A DNA stretch of 55,455 nucleotides from Bacteroidota bacterium (GCA_009773515.1 WSXX01000041.1:1-55455); one strand, 5' to 3'; positions 1-7,568 are shown, numbered from the stretch's first letter. The notes: generated by a model not told the origin, from the letters alone. Numbers and translations are program-made.

Positions 1-7
1 AGCCTGA

Positions 8-55
8 TCTCGTCAGAAAAGAAACAGTATGAACCATTTGACTTTTCTGACGAGA
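8..55. repeat. 14-bp perfect hairpin at the window edge
   Basis: Bases 8-21 and 42-55 are perfect reverse complements (arm TCTCGTCAGAAAAG) around a 20-nt loop, followed by AATTTTT. It could be a terminator of a gene ending left of the window or one end of a mobile repeat; the window edge prevents a choice. Confidence 0.5.
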
Positions 56-83
56 CCAATTTTTAGGAAGCCTTGAGTTTTGG

Positions 84-109
84 TTACCTTTTGGTCAAGC
101 AAAAGGTAA
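84..109. repeat. Short hairpin
   Basis: TTACCTTTTG at 84-93 pairs with CAAAAGGTAA at 100-109 around a 6-nt loop. It lies in the repeat-rich left edge and no gene is near it. Probably part of a dispersed non-coding repeat. Confidence 0.45.
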
Positions 110-135
110 GATAAAGAAAAAAAATGCGTCTACTA

Positions 136-349
136 TCTCCGGCCATGGCTTGAGTCACAATTATTTATTTTCTGTCACTCAGGCCGTTGGGCCTCGTATC
201 TGCTCAACGACTGCCTAAAATTTGACCAAAATGTATCTGTCTTTTGTGATTTCCATATCTTAATCAATCGTTTCTGGAAGTCAATTTTAGAAGGTCGTTT
301 CCGCAGATACTGAAAATCTGAGCTCTTCTTTGCGGATGTTCTGCCGCCA
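136..349. repeat. 214-bp direct repeat, copy A
   Basis: This segment matches 420-632 over its whole length: both begin TCTCCGGCCAT, share the stretch around GGCCGTTGGGCCTCG and end CTGCCGCCA. The centre (about 235-285) has diverged most. Inside each copy the left part (CGTATCTGCTCAACGAC...TAAAATTTGACC) is an imperfect inverted repeat of the right part (TTTTAGAAGGTCG...CCGCAGATACTG), so a single strand would fold into a long hairpin. No coding sequence is visible. It looks like a small non-autonomous element; an integron attC site was considered and does not fit. Confidence 0.7.
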
Positions 350-382
350 GACGGTTAGCTTGTGCTTCCGGCGTTTCGGAGT

Positions 383-415
383 AACCTTCCAGGTTTTCTT
401 TCAACCTGGAAGGTT
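383..415. repeat. 13-bp perfect hairpin between the repeat copies
   Basis: AACCTTCCAGGTT at 383-395 is the reverse complement of 403-415, with a 7-nt pyrimidine-rich loop and TTTG after it. It is terminator-like in shape, but no gene is close, so it may be another palindromic repeat. Confidence 0.45.
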
Positions 416-419
416 TTGA

Positions 420-632
420 TCTCCGGCCATAGCTTGAGTCGCATAATCCAGCTTTTCTGTCACTCAGGCCGTTGGGCCTCGTATCTGCTCAACGACTGCC
501 TAAAATTTGACCAAAATGTTTTTGATGTAATTGCTTTCAGAATCTTAAAAAGCGCTCTGGAAGTCAATTTTAGAAGGTCGCTCCCGCAGATACTGAAAAT
601 CTGAGCTCTTCTTTGCGGATATTCTGCCGCCA
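420..632. repeat. 214-bp direct repeat, copy B
   Basis: This is the second copy of the element at 136-349, in the same orientation, with substitutions and one net base of length difference. The open frame that crosses it is produced by the repeat and shows no protein-like features. Confidence 0.7.
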
Positions 633-752
633 ACCGATTAGCCCAGCTAAGCGGAATTTAGCTTCGCTGAGCCTGTTCGCTGTGGCGCCCTCGGTTGCAA
701 TTCCGCGTTTATACCACATTTGAATTTGGGCTTTTAACTAGCGTTGGTGTTG

Positions 753-880
753 CACGCGTCAGGGGACGCGCGCGAGCGGTGGGAGGAGGGTAATCAGGAG
801 CACGCGTCAGGGGACGAACGCGAGCGGTGGCAGAAGGGTAATCAGGAGCACGCGTCAGGGGACGCGCGCTAGCGGTGGGA
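753..880. repeat. 48-bp tandem repeat with CACGCGTC core, about 2.7 copies
   Basis: Units start at 753, 801 and 849 (the last one partial), each beginning CACGCGTCAGGGGACG. The core GCGTC-AGGG-GACGC can form a small hairpin. The same core recurs in the 94-bp tandem repeat at 19217-19404 beside carB, so this is a dispersed repeat family. Apparent open frames across it are a by-product of the 48-bp period, a multiple of three. Confidence 0.8.
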
Positions 881-994
881 AATTTTCGATTTTCATCGGA
901 CAATAGTGTATTCAATTACAATTCAAGATCAGACTCTGAAAGAATGTTCTATAATTCTTGCATTCATGGCAAAAACAGCCAGTTGATCCCGAAT

Positions 995-1033
995 AATAAA
1001 GCCCTGACTAAGCTTCAATTGCTCAGTCAGGGC
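995..1033 (-). terminator. Rho-independent terminator of the XRE/PIN operon
   Basis: GCCCTGACT at 1001-1009 pairs with AGTCAGGGC at 1025-1033. Read on the minus strand, the hairpin is followed by TTTATTATTC. It lies about 75 bp downstream of the last gene of the operon (stop at 1109). Confidence 0.65.
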
Positions 1034-1108
1034 CTGGAGTTTTACAGTTTGCGCCTGCAGCAGTTTGGATTTGCTGTTTGCGGTTGCTGTATTTAGCAGA
1101 TCCGCAGT

Positions 1109-2041
1109 TTAATTAAGCAGTGGAGCCGGGGTCAGACTGAAGTCGCAGACCAGGCTTTCTTCGTCTTTTATTACTGCAGTGATTTTTGCAGGGACGTTGT
1201 AGCCCGGGGCATGGCAACTTAGTGTGAAGGTGCCGGCTGTCAGCTCTTCTATCAGGTAGTAGCCGTCTTCGTCGGTTTCAACCACCAGGCCTGTTTCGGG
1301 TATGCTGATGATGGCCATGCTGATGGGTTGTCCTGTTGCGCTGTTTGTTACTGTTCCCGATATATCGGATTCAGCAGTTTCAAGCTTGTTGCGACGGCGG
1401 TTCCTGCGGTTCAGGTTTCTGATGGTTGCATACTCACGGTAAAAGTCGGGCTGATCTGTTTCAATGTTTTTTGCAAACAGGTCTATCTCTACCTTAAGGG
1501 TTTGTGTGCAGCCTTTCAGCAATGTGGCAAGTTCCAGCCGGGTTGATTTGCGTGTGCTCATCAACAGATGACTCTGATGCAGATCCTGACGATATGCCTC
1601 AAGCAGCGTATTCAGTTCGGCTATTGCTCCGGTTTTAAGCCCGGCATCAACTGCCTGCTCTTCGTATGGGAGCATTTCCTGGTGAACATTTGCTGCCAGA
1701 TACACAAGGCGATACTGAGATTTCTTCAGATACTCCTTCCTGTAGTTGGACATGTTTCGCTTCAGCTCCTCATTGCCGGCTGAAATAGCATATGCAAGTC
1801 CGATGTGGATGATGTTTCCCACCATAGCCGTAAGCCTTTCAACTTTCTCGCGCCTGGAGTTCTGTAAAACTGCCGCAGGTTTTGCAAGGTTGTCAAGCAG
1901 CAGACCAATGTGGTTGCATTTGCTGGTAAATTCATTCCTTACCTCAAGTATGTAAGGTTGTCCTTCGAATGCGGAAGGATGCGCGGCCATAATCATGGCT
2001 ATGGTTTTGAACTTGTTCAATTGTTTTATTTCCTTTTTCAT
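1109..2041 (-). CDS. Cytoplasmic helical protein with C-terminal carboxypeptidase-regulatory-like domain
   Basis: 310 aa. Residues 1 to about 215 are charged and predominantly helical, and I recognise no family there. A basic linker (RNRRRNK) leads into about 80 C-terminal residues that read as a CarboxypepD_reg / Ig-like beta domain (SGTVTNSATGQPISMA, then DEDGYYLIEELTAGTFTLS). Such domains usually sit on exported proteins, but there is no signal peptide or membrane segment here, so the protein should stay in the cytoplasm; that is odd. The ATG overlaps the stop of the preceding gene as ATGA, so the genes are translationally coupled. It is the last gene of the operon and is followed by a terminator. 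The domain call is firm in kind; the function is unknown. Confidence 0.75.
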   Translation of the reverse strand: MKKEIKQLNKFKTIAMIMAAHPSAFEGQPYILEVRNEFTSKCNHIGLLLDNLAKPAAVLQNSRREKVERLTAMVGNIIHIGLAYAISAGNEELKRNMSNYRKEYLKKSQYRLVYLAANVHQEMLPYEEQAVDAGLKTGAIAELNTLLEAYRQDLHQSHLLMSTRKSTRLELATLLKGCTQTLKVEIDLFAKNIETDQPDFYREYATIRNLNRRNRRRNKLETAESDISGTVTNSATGQPISMAIISIPETGLVVETDEDGYYLIEELTAGTFTLSCHAPGYNVPAKITAVIKDEESLVCDFSLTPAPLLN

Positions 2042-2481
2042 TTAAAGGGGTTTTTTGAATTGTAATGAAATAATGTTTGTTGCCCGGTTAACCAATTCAC
2101 CGGAAGGGCGTTTTGAAAATAGTATATGCATGGTGGCGGGAGGCCCGGTGAATCCCGTCCGATTCTCCTCCTGAGCATTTCATGGTTATCTGTTGTACGT
2201 ATGTACTTTGATTTAAATATGGATGGCCTTACTGATGTAACGCTGGCCCATGTATGATAAAGCAGTATCACGCGGAAGATGCTGTAGAAATAAGCAAGGT
2301 CGAAGATCGACACCGGCCCCGGATAGTTCTGGTGAACCACCGATATTTCATATAACAAATCATCAAACCTTTCGTGGTAGCGGGGATCATCTGAAAACAG
2401 ATTTCCGCTGGACTGCTCCTTCCTTACATTTCGCAGGACGAAATCAATAGGTACATCGACAGGTATAACTTGCATTCTCAT
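2038..2481 (-). CDS. Hypothetical protein in the XRE/PIN operon
   Basis: About 147 aa from the ATG at 2481 (MRMQVIPVDVPIDFVL). The frame is open upstream to 2526, but that start would overlap the PIN-like gene by 38 bp, while the ATG at 2481 lies 8 nt after that gene's stop; I prefer 2481. The protein has aromatic-rich helices in the middle (FDLAYFYSIFRVILLYHTW) and a basic segment near residues 105-115. It is not convincingly membrane-spanning and I recognise no family. The stop overlaps the next start (ATGA). Its position between a PIN-like protein and the regulatory-domain protein suggests a shared role; the function is not known. Confidence 0.6.
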   Translation of the reverse strand: MRMQVIPVDVPIDFVLRNVRKEQSSGNLFSDDPRYHERFDDLLYEISVVHQNYPGPVSIFDLAYFYSIFRVILLYHTWASVTSVRPSIFKSKYIRTTDNHEMLRRRIGRDSPGLPPPCIYYFQNALPVNWLTGQQTLFHYNSKNPFK

Positions 2482-2488
2482 CTTAGTC

Positions 2489-3043
2489 TTATATAACTTG
2501 TTTGAGGGTTGCGATTCCATCATCATCCCGGTTAATGGAAATGATTTTGTTGTCGGTAAAATACCTTATCATATGATTGAATTTCCTTGCACTGATTGAG
2601 GTCTGGTATATGCGGCAATAGCATGTCACAGCTTCGGGAAGTGAAAGGTTGGACCTTCGGAGCATTTCGCCAAGGTAGCCTATGAAATCGAGGGTTGTTA
2701 TGCCCATCGATCTGGCAAGTTTGGCTAAACTACCGTTTTCGGTAAATAATACGCCTTTGTGGCAACATGCCTGGTGAAGCGCAGTACATTCATAAATTGT
2801 CAGACCCATGTTTTCATTCAGTATTGAATAGATAACTGCTGAATCGGCAGGTGTGAATGTTTCGACGTAGAGCAGATTACTTTGGCTGAATGTAGCTGAG
2901 TATTGCCCGTAAGGAGGAGGGTGATTGTTCATCACCAGATCGGATGTAATCAATTTAAAACCCGTTTTCGTTAATGATTCCAATAGATTTTCCCTGTAAA
3001 TAGGAGACAACGAATCCGGCGTAAGAATCAAAGGTTTTTCCAT
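2489..3043 (-). CDS. PIN-like domain protein, probably catalytically weak or inactive
   Basis: 184 aa. The middle matches the usual second half of a PIN ribonuclease domain: ECTALHQACCHKGVLFTENGSLAKLARSMGI, in which an A-x-x-A helix, a strand ending LFTEN and a following helix resemble the family pattern LLTDD-x-x-L-x-x-A. One acidic position is E where PIN enzymes usually have D, and the N-terminal strand carries only one Asp (TPDSL). PIN domains cut RNA with a cluster of acidic residues and are common type II toxins. It starts 11 nt after the XRE/ImmA-like gene stop. XRE-ImmA-like plus PIN (DUF4411-type) pairs are a known toxin-antitoxin-like arrangement; assignment to it here is inference. 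Confidence 0.6.
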   Translation of the reverse strand: MEKPLILTPDSLSPIYRENLLESLTKTGFKLITSDLVMNNHPPPYGQYSATFSQSNLLYVETFTPADSAVIYSILNENMGLTIYECTALHQACCHKGVLFTENGSLAKLARSMGITTLDFIGYLGEMLRRSNLSLPEAVTCYCRIYQTSISARKFNHMIRYFTDNKIISINRDDDGIATLKQVI

Positions 3044-3053
3044 AAGGAAGGAT

Positions 3054-4112
3054 TTAGTGAATAATATGAAAATTTCCCGTGCGCGATAACTCCGTGGCTT
3101 TGCCCGGTGATATCAGTTCTTCGGATAAGGCCTTCTGCAAAAGCTGCATAAATCTCACGGGTAGTTCTATACGTTGCCCGGCCTTGTTTTCCTGCATGTC
3201 TGTTTCTGATTCTGTTTCTGTTTCTTTTTCTTTTACCTCCTCCATTAGTTTAAAATAGGTGTAACGTGATATGATTTCTGTGTGAAATGCCCTTTGCAGC
3301 ACCGATTGTAATGGCAAGCCGTACTTATCGCGGAGTATTTCAAGTTCTGTTATGCTAACGCGCGTGCGGTTCAGTCCAAGTTCCTGCACCAGCGATTCAT
3401 TTGGCAGCAGTACCGCTGTGGCAAATTGTGTGCACAGGCGATGGGTTTCCGACTGACTCATTCCTTCGGGGAAACTGAACATCAGGCGGGCCATTTCTTC
3501 GAGGGCTGCTTTGCGCATATTTAATATGTCGAGCCTGCGGTTGAGCAGCACTACCGGCAAGCCGGTGCTGTGGTTTACGGTTACCGATAAGCTGTCGATG
3601 ACCGGATCTTCTTCAGGCAGTATAATATACACGCCCTTGCTTTCGAGCAATTGCAAAACGTTGCGGTAAAACGGATTGCCGTTGTTCCACTTCAGGGTGA
3701 ATGCTGCGGCCATCGATTCAGCATTATCGGTGCTGAGCAGCGGATTGTTGCCGAAGGGGTTGTTGTAAGTGTTAATGGTGCCCGTCAATTGCTCCAGCTC
3801 GAGGTAGCGTTCAAGAAATGATCTGATCAATTGCCTTATCTTTTCCTCGCGACGTGCCCCCAGCTGTGAATTAAGGTTGATCGTTTCCATGTCGAGTTCT
3901 ATCAGTACGGGCCTGAAAAAGTCTTCGGGTTTCATGCCCAGGCTTTTGGCCAATACATCAAGCACTGCTAATTCGGGCATCATTTCGCCCCTTTCGTACC
4001 GGGCAATCGACGTTTTCTTTACAACACCGCCGATGAGCTCCACCAGTTGGTCCTGCGAGAGGCCAGCCTGTTTTCTTGCACTGAGCAGTCGTTTACTGAA
4101 AATGTCTTTCAT
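3054..4112 (-). CDS. XRE-family regulator with degenerate ImmA/IrrE-like domain
   Basis: 352 aa. Residues about 5-60 form a clear XRE/Cro helix-turn-helix (RLLSARKQAGLSQDQLVELI, then KTSIARYERG and VLDVLAKSLGM). The central part resembles ImmA/IrrE (COG2856), including FATAVLLP after the active-site region. The zinc-protease HExxH is replaced by LEEMA at about residues 204-208, so the metallopeptidase site is lost. A charged Glu/Lys linker near residue 300 precedes a short C-terminal tail. ImmA-type proteins normally cleave a repressor; here the domain may only sense or bind. It is the first gene of the operon, has its own -33/-7 promoter, and is probably autoregulated through the TGTGCACA palindrome in that promoter. 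Confidence 0.8.
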   Translation of the reverse strand: MKDIFSKRLLSARKQAGLSQDQLVELIGGVVKKTSIARYERGEMMPELAVLDVLAKSLGMKPEDFFRPVLIELDMETINLNSQLGARREEKIRQLIRSFLERYLELEQLTGTINTYNNPFGNNPLLSTDNAESMAAAFTLKWNNGNPFYRNVLQLLESKGVYIILPEEDPVIDSLSVTVNHSTGLPVVLLNRRLDILNMRKAALEEMARLMFSFPEGMSQSETHRLCTQFATAVLLPNESLVQELGLNRTRVSITELEILRDKYGLPLQSVLQRAFHTEIISRYTYFKLMEEVKEKETETESETDMQENKAGQRIELPVRFMQLLQKALSEELISPGKATELSRTGNFHIIH

Positions 4113-4146
4113 TCGTTTAAAATTTTGTTATATGGTTTGAACGATG

Positions 4147-4178
4147 CAAAGATATATGATTTGTGCACACTATCCAAA
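4147..4178 (-). promoter_or_regulatory. Promoter of the XRE operon with internal palindromic operator
   Basis: On the minus strand, TTTG (4175-4178) and TATCTTTG (4147-4154) are 20 nt apart, matching the Bacteroidota -33 TTG / -7 TAnnTTTG consensus. The perfect palindrome TGTGCACA (4162-4169) sits in the spacer, where a bound HTH protein would block polymerase. The ATG of the XRE gene is about 35 nt downstream of the -7 box. Confidence 0.7.
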
Positions 4179-4573
4179 CAATTTTAACAATTTATTTTTA
4201 TCCGGTTTGTCCGTGATGTATGCCGTTAATTCAATTTTAATGCCAAAGTATATTGGATCCTGAAAGTTTTCAGACCACTGTAGTTCAGCGTTTTTCTAAT
4301 AATTGGAATTTTGAAAATCTAAATATCAGAAAATGAAAATCTTAATGCAGTTTTAATATATGTTATAAATGGTGTAAAAGTGTACAAGCCTTGAACAGTT
4401 GAAACGAAAGCTGTAAACATAGTCTGATGTGTACACCGGGTAGTCCTGACATCTCAATTCCCCATAATGGGGCGTGAATCCCCGTATTTAAAGCCATTCT
4501 TTGTGGTGTGTAGGGTATGATACGACTGCTTTACGGCATGATTTGCAATATGGAAAATGTCAGGACAAATTGG
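4179..4573. other. AT-rich intergenic region without a recognisable gene
   Basis: No convincing reading frame on either strand. Two GTGTAC-type words occur (near 4379 and 4427), as does a small CCCCATAATGGGG palindrome near 4462. The stretch leads into the 21-bp array that begins near 4574. Confidence 0.5.
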
Positions 4574-5224
4574 CATGACTGGAAATAACTGCCAAAAGAC
4601 ACGAAAAAGTGCTCTGAAAGCTTAGTTAGTAAAAACGAAATGACGGGAAGTTTCACTTATTAAAGAAAAAGTCTTAATGATGTCAACATAAGTAAAAAAG
4701 AAGCGATAAAAACTGTTACAGAAGCGATACTTATTAACGCGGAAGCGACATAATGTGTGACTTAAGCTAAAAAACATGATTTGGAACTGCCAAAAAGTGA
4801 AATTGAAGCGACAAAAAGTATTGGTAAAGGCACAAAAAGTGAAATGGAAGTGCTCAGACGTTATTATTAAATGTGCAGAAGTTACAAAGTTTTAATAAGT
4901 AGCATTAATGAAGACATAAATTTTATAAAGTAAAGCACAAAACATTAAACTGAAGGCGTCAGACGTTAAAAAGTAATCGCCGGAAATCAAATTTTTTGTA
5001 TTAAGTGTGTGAAGAAAGCAGTCAAATTTATAAAAAAACATGACAGACATCACAATGAAGGCATCGGAAGTGTAAATGAAGGCTTCGGAAGTGTAAAAGA
5101 ATGTGTCAGATGTAAATTTGAAAGCGTGGGCTGGCAGAAAAGAGTGATCGGAAGGGAAAGTGAAGGGGTCAGCTTTCACGGGAAAGGGTTTAGATGTGAA
5201 AATGGAAGGAGCGGAAGGAAAAAG
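4574..5224. repeat. Degenerate 21-bp array, about 31 units in exact phase
   Basis: Cutting the sequence every 21 bases from 4574 gives units that mostly begin GAAG or a one-base variant: for example 4616, 4637, 4700, 4721, 4742, 4784, 4805, 4847, 4910, 4952, 5057, 5078, 5099, 5120 and 5162. The best units start GAAGCGACAAAAAGTG; another common form is GAAGGCNTCGGAAGTGTAAA. Unit sequences differ a lot, yet I see no insertion or deletion that breaks the 21-base phase over some 650 bp. Stop codons occur in the frame where units read GAA GCG ACA, so it is not a single coding region. The period equals seven codons or two helical turns, and short A-runs recur at that spacing. Confidence 0.8.
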
Positions 5225-5459
5225 GAGAAACAGAATTGGCACCAGGATTATGAGATTACCTTCGGTGAGCTCACCGCCTTGGGCGGTTCGGTTCCTCACC
5301 CGAAAAACCGGGATCGGATGACGGGATGTCGCCGAGGTTAAAGGGGAACTAGTATTGGCGGCGCACGAAAAGGAGAATCCTCACCCGTACAATCGGGTTC
5401 GGAATGACGGCTTATGGGGCATATAGAGGGGAGGAGGTAGTAGCGGATTGACGATTATG

Positions 5460-5612
5460 AGATTCCTCCCGCTGGTCGGAATGACGGCATTTTTGGGGCT
5501 TATAGTGAGGAGGGAGGAGGCAGTGGCGGCTGCGCCGCCACTGCCTCCTCCCTCTTCCCTTTTTACTGTCAAGCCCGTCATTCCGAACGAAACAAAGTGT
5601 AGAGAGGAATCT
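5460..5612. repeat. MITE-like palindromic element with a large GC hairpin
   Basis: The ends are 9-bp inverted repeats, AGATTCCTC (5460-5468) and GAGGAATCT (5604-5612), with inner inverted words GGAATGACGG and CGTCATTCCG. In the centre, 5512-5530 and 5534-5552 form a perfect 19-bp GC-rich stem with the 3-nt loop TGC. Partial relatives precede it (near 5275-5325 and 5372-5425). No gene is inside. It is probably a non-autonomous element. Confidence 0.65.
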
Positions 5613-5629
5613 GCCGAATAGACCCAAAA

Positions 5630-5870
5630 AAATGCTGTCTATATATAAGGTATGCTTACACCGGATTTGAGAATAATATGCCAGGCGGTGGGGTGATTTT
5701 AAATGGTGTTTAAAAATTTGAAAATGCTTGTGTGATAGTTAGGATATTTAAAAAGTTGTTATATTTGATGCGATGATCTGATTTGTTGATGAAGACAGAT
5801 GGCTTGTTAACAAGGCAGATATATGCGCAATATTGCGTATATCCAAAGTTGGCTGCAAGTTTAATAGTTG
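5630..5870 (+). promoter_or_regulatory. Cassette leader, copy 1: promoter plus palindrome
   Basis: The first part (AAAAAAATGCTGTCTATA, then a CACCGGATTTGAG-type word) matches copy 2 near 7655-7720. Then comes TTTAAAAAGTTGT directly before TATATTTG (5760-5767), a TAnnTTTG -7 box. About 55 bp further is a near-perfect 22-bp palindrome centred on GCAATATTGC (5821-5842). The leader from the -7 box to the ATG at 5896 is about 130 nt. The same arrangement precedes 7936, 9784 and 18837. Confidence 0.7.
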
Positions 5871-5895
5871 ACACAATACTAATAATTTAAAGAAT

Positions 5896-6492
5896 ATGAT
5901 GAGACTTTTCATTTTAATCAGAGACCCATTCAAAGTGATTCAAGAGAACAAAAGTGACTTCTTGATTTGGTTTCTATTCACTATTGTAACTGGTCAATTT
6001 GGAATACTGGCCAATTTTATCGTTCGCCATTACACAAGTGGAACAAGCCTCTCAAATTCAATTTATATCGAATCGACAAATGGAAGTTTTTATACATTTG
6101 CTATCGCTTTAATTGCCTCTCTTCTTGGGCCAATTTTTTTGAACTTTATAAAGTCTGAAAGAATCCAATTCAGAACGCTTAAAACATTTACAATTATTGT
6201 AGCAATATTTTATCTTTTCATTACCGGAATCATTTACGCTTCGCTACATTCTAAATTCATTAGCAGTTCACTTATTGGGAATCTTAGCATAGATATTACT
6301 CAAACGGTAATCTATGTTTTTGCGATTATTTTTGCATCATATGGCTATTGCATACTAAGACTTGAATTGAGTCATCTAAATTTCAACAACATCAATGATC
6401 CATTGTTTAATGAACAAAATGATGAACACGTTGAAGAAATCTTACACGCTGAACCTTTGTTAAATCATGATCCTAATGGCATTGAGTTATGA
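5896..6492 (+). CDS. Multi-pass membrane protein paired with a DGQHR protein
   Basis: 198 aa with about four hydrophobic segments (around residues 23-43, 60-80, 90-115 and 130-152) and a hydrophilic acidic C-terminus (about 165-198) that should face the cytoplasm. I recognise no family. Its stop overlaps the start of the DGQHR gene as ATGA, so the two are one translation unit and probably one functional pair. Base composition is AT-rich, like the following modules and unlike hsdRMS. Expression should come from the leader at 5630-5870. It could be a membrane effector or anchor for the DGQHR partner; that is inference. Confidence 0.75.
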   Translation: MMRLFILIRDPFKVIQENKSDFLIWFLFTIVTGQFGILANFIVRHYTSGTSLSNSIYIESTNGSFYTFAIALIASLLGPIFLNFIKSERIQFRTLKTFTIIVAIFYLFITGIIYASLHSKFISSSLIGNLSIDITQTVIYVFAIIFASYGYCILRLELSHLNFNNINDPLFNEQNDEHVEEILHAEPLLNHDPNGIEL

Positions 6493-7568
6493 AGAAAATT
6501 AAATATTTAAAAATAGACCAACCCATCGGGACTTTTTATTTAACCTCAATGGAGTCATCAACATTAGCAAGAATCGCCACTGTTGAACGCAGAAATGAAA
6601 ACCCCGATGCTGTTCAAAGAGAACAATCTGGCGCAAGAATAAAAGAAATTGCAAAGTATTGTAGTGAACCTGACGCAACCTTCCCAACACCAATTATTAT
6701 TGCTGTAAAAGAAAATGCTGATGTAAGAATTGATGAAGATTTTATCTCTTACAATGAAGATGAAATTCTAGGTGAAGTTATTGATGGGCAACACAGATTA
6801 GAGGGTTTAAAGGCATCAAACTACTTAAGCAAATTTCAAATGCCAGTTGTTTTAATGTTTGATCTTTATCCTTCACAAAAGGCATATGTATTCTCAATTG
6901 TTAACAGCAAGCAAGTAAGAGTGAATATGTCATTAATTTATGACTTATTTGCTTTATCCAATACTAGAAGTCCATATAAAACTTGCCACGAGACAGCTCG
7001 TGCGTTAAATAAAGACACTGAGTCGCCATTCTTCAACAGACTCAAAATGCTGGGCAAAAAAGAAGAAAATCAAGATCTAGCGTCTCTTTCTCAAGGTACA
7101 TTTATTAAATATCTATTGGAGTTAATTACAAAGAATCCAGATGAAGACACAAGAAGGTTGAAAAAGGAAGAACTTTTAGAGCCAAATCTAGATCTCGTCC
7201 TACGTAAATATTTTATTAATGATCAAGATACTGTGATTTTTAAAATAATTTTGAATCTATTTAATGGCGTTAAAGATGCATTTCCAGAAGAATGGGACAA
7301 TCCAAAAAAATATATTATATCAAAACCAATTGGTTTTGGCTCAGTTATAAAAGCCTACCCTACAATTCATAAATTAGGTGTTGAACAAAACAAACTGACT
7401 AGAGAATATTTTAAAAATATTTTCATAGACTTTAAAGATTTTATGAAATCGCAAAAGACAGAATTGACATCAGAATTTTTTGGATCAAATGAACAAGCAA
7501 GAACAAAACTTGCAAATCTAATTATTGAATCAATAAAACCAGCAGCCAATAAAGGCTATATTCAATAA
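6489..7568 (+). CDS. DGQHR-domain protein (DndB-like family)
   Basis: 359 aa. The signature VIDGQHRLEGL places DGQHR at residues 99-103, preceded by a region typical of the family (RIKEIAKYC, FPTPIIIAV) and followed by FSIVNSKQVRVN. DGQHR proteins include DndB, which binds promoter DNA to control phosphorothioation genes, and several uncharacterised members of defence islands; the Arg/His-rich motif is related to ParB/Srx-like folds. No dndCDE or other sulfur-modification genes are visible here, so the role must be different or in trans. It is fused by a 4-bp overlap to the membrane protein before it. The family call is firm; the biochemical activity is not known. Confidence 0.8.
   Translation: MKKIKYLKIDQPIGTFYLTSMESSTLARIATVERRNENPDAVQREQSGARIKEIAKYCSEPDATFPTPIIIAVKENADVRIDEDFISYNEDEILGEVIDGQHRLEGLKASNYLSKFQMPVVLMFDLYPSQKAYVFSIVNSKQVRVNMSLIYDLFALSNTRSPYKTCHETARALNKDTESPFFNRLKMLGKKEENQDLASLSQGTFIKYLLELITKNPDEDTRRLKKEELLEPNLDLVLRKYFINDQDTVIFKIILNLFNGVKDAFPEEWDNPKKYIISKPIGFGSVIKAYPTIHKLGVEQNKLTREYFKNIFIDFKDFMKSQKTELTSEFFGSNEQARTKLANLIIESIKPAANKGYIQ

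Noticed and set aside
136-632. Integron attC sites (GTTGGGC and GCTCAAC words fit the core consensus)
   Set aside because: The two words are in the wrong order and too close for an attC hairpin, and there is no integron integrase. The palindrome belongs to the 214-bp repeat.
709-915. Minus-strand frame with repeated TRAPDYP motifs
   Set aside because: Produced by the 48-bp tandem repeat, a multiple of three. No start context or domain.
4892-5299. Minus-strand open frame of 135 codons with FTSDAFI-like heptads
   Set aside because: The heptads are the translation of the 21-bp repeat. The frame covers only part of the array, and stops interrupt the same frame elsewhere.
5009-5341. Plus-strand open frame of 110 codons over the 21-bp array
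   Set aside because: Same cause: a 21-bp period leaves frames open by chance. No recognisable domain, and it runs into unrelated repeats.
6489-7568. A DNA phosphorothioation (dnd) system
   Set aside because: Only the DGQHR domain is shared with DndB. No dndA, C, D, E or fgh genes are in the window.
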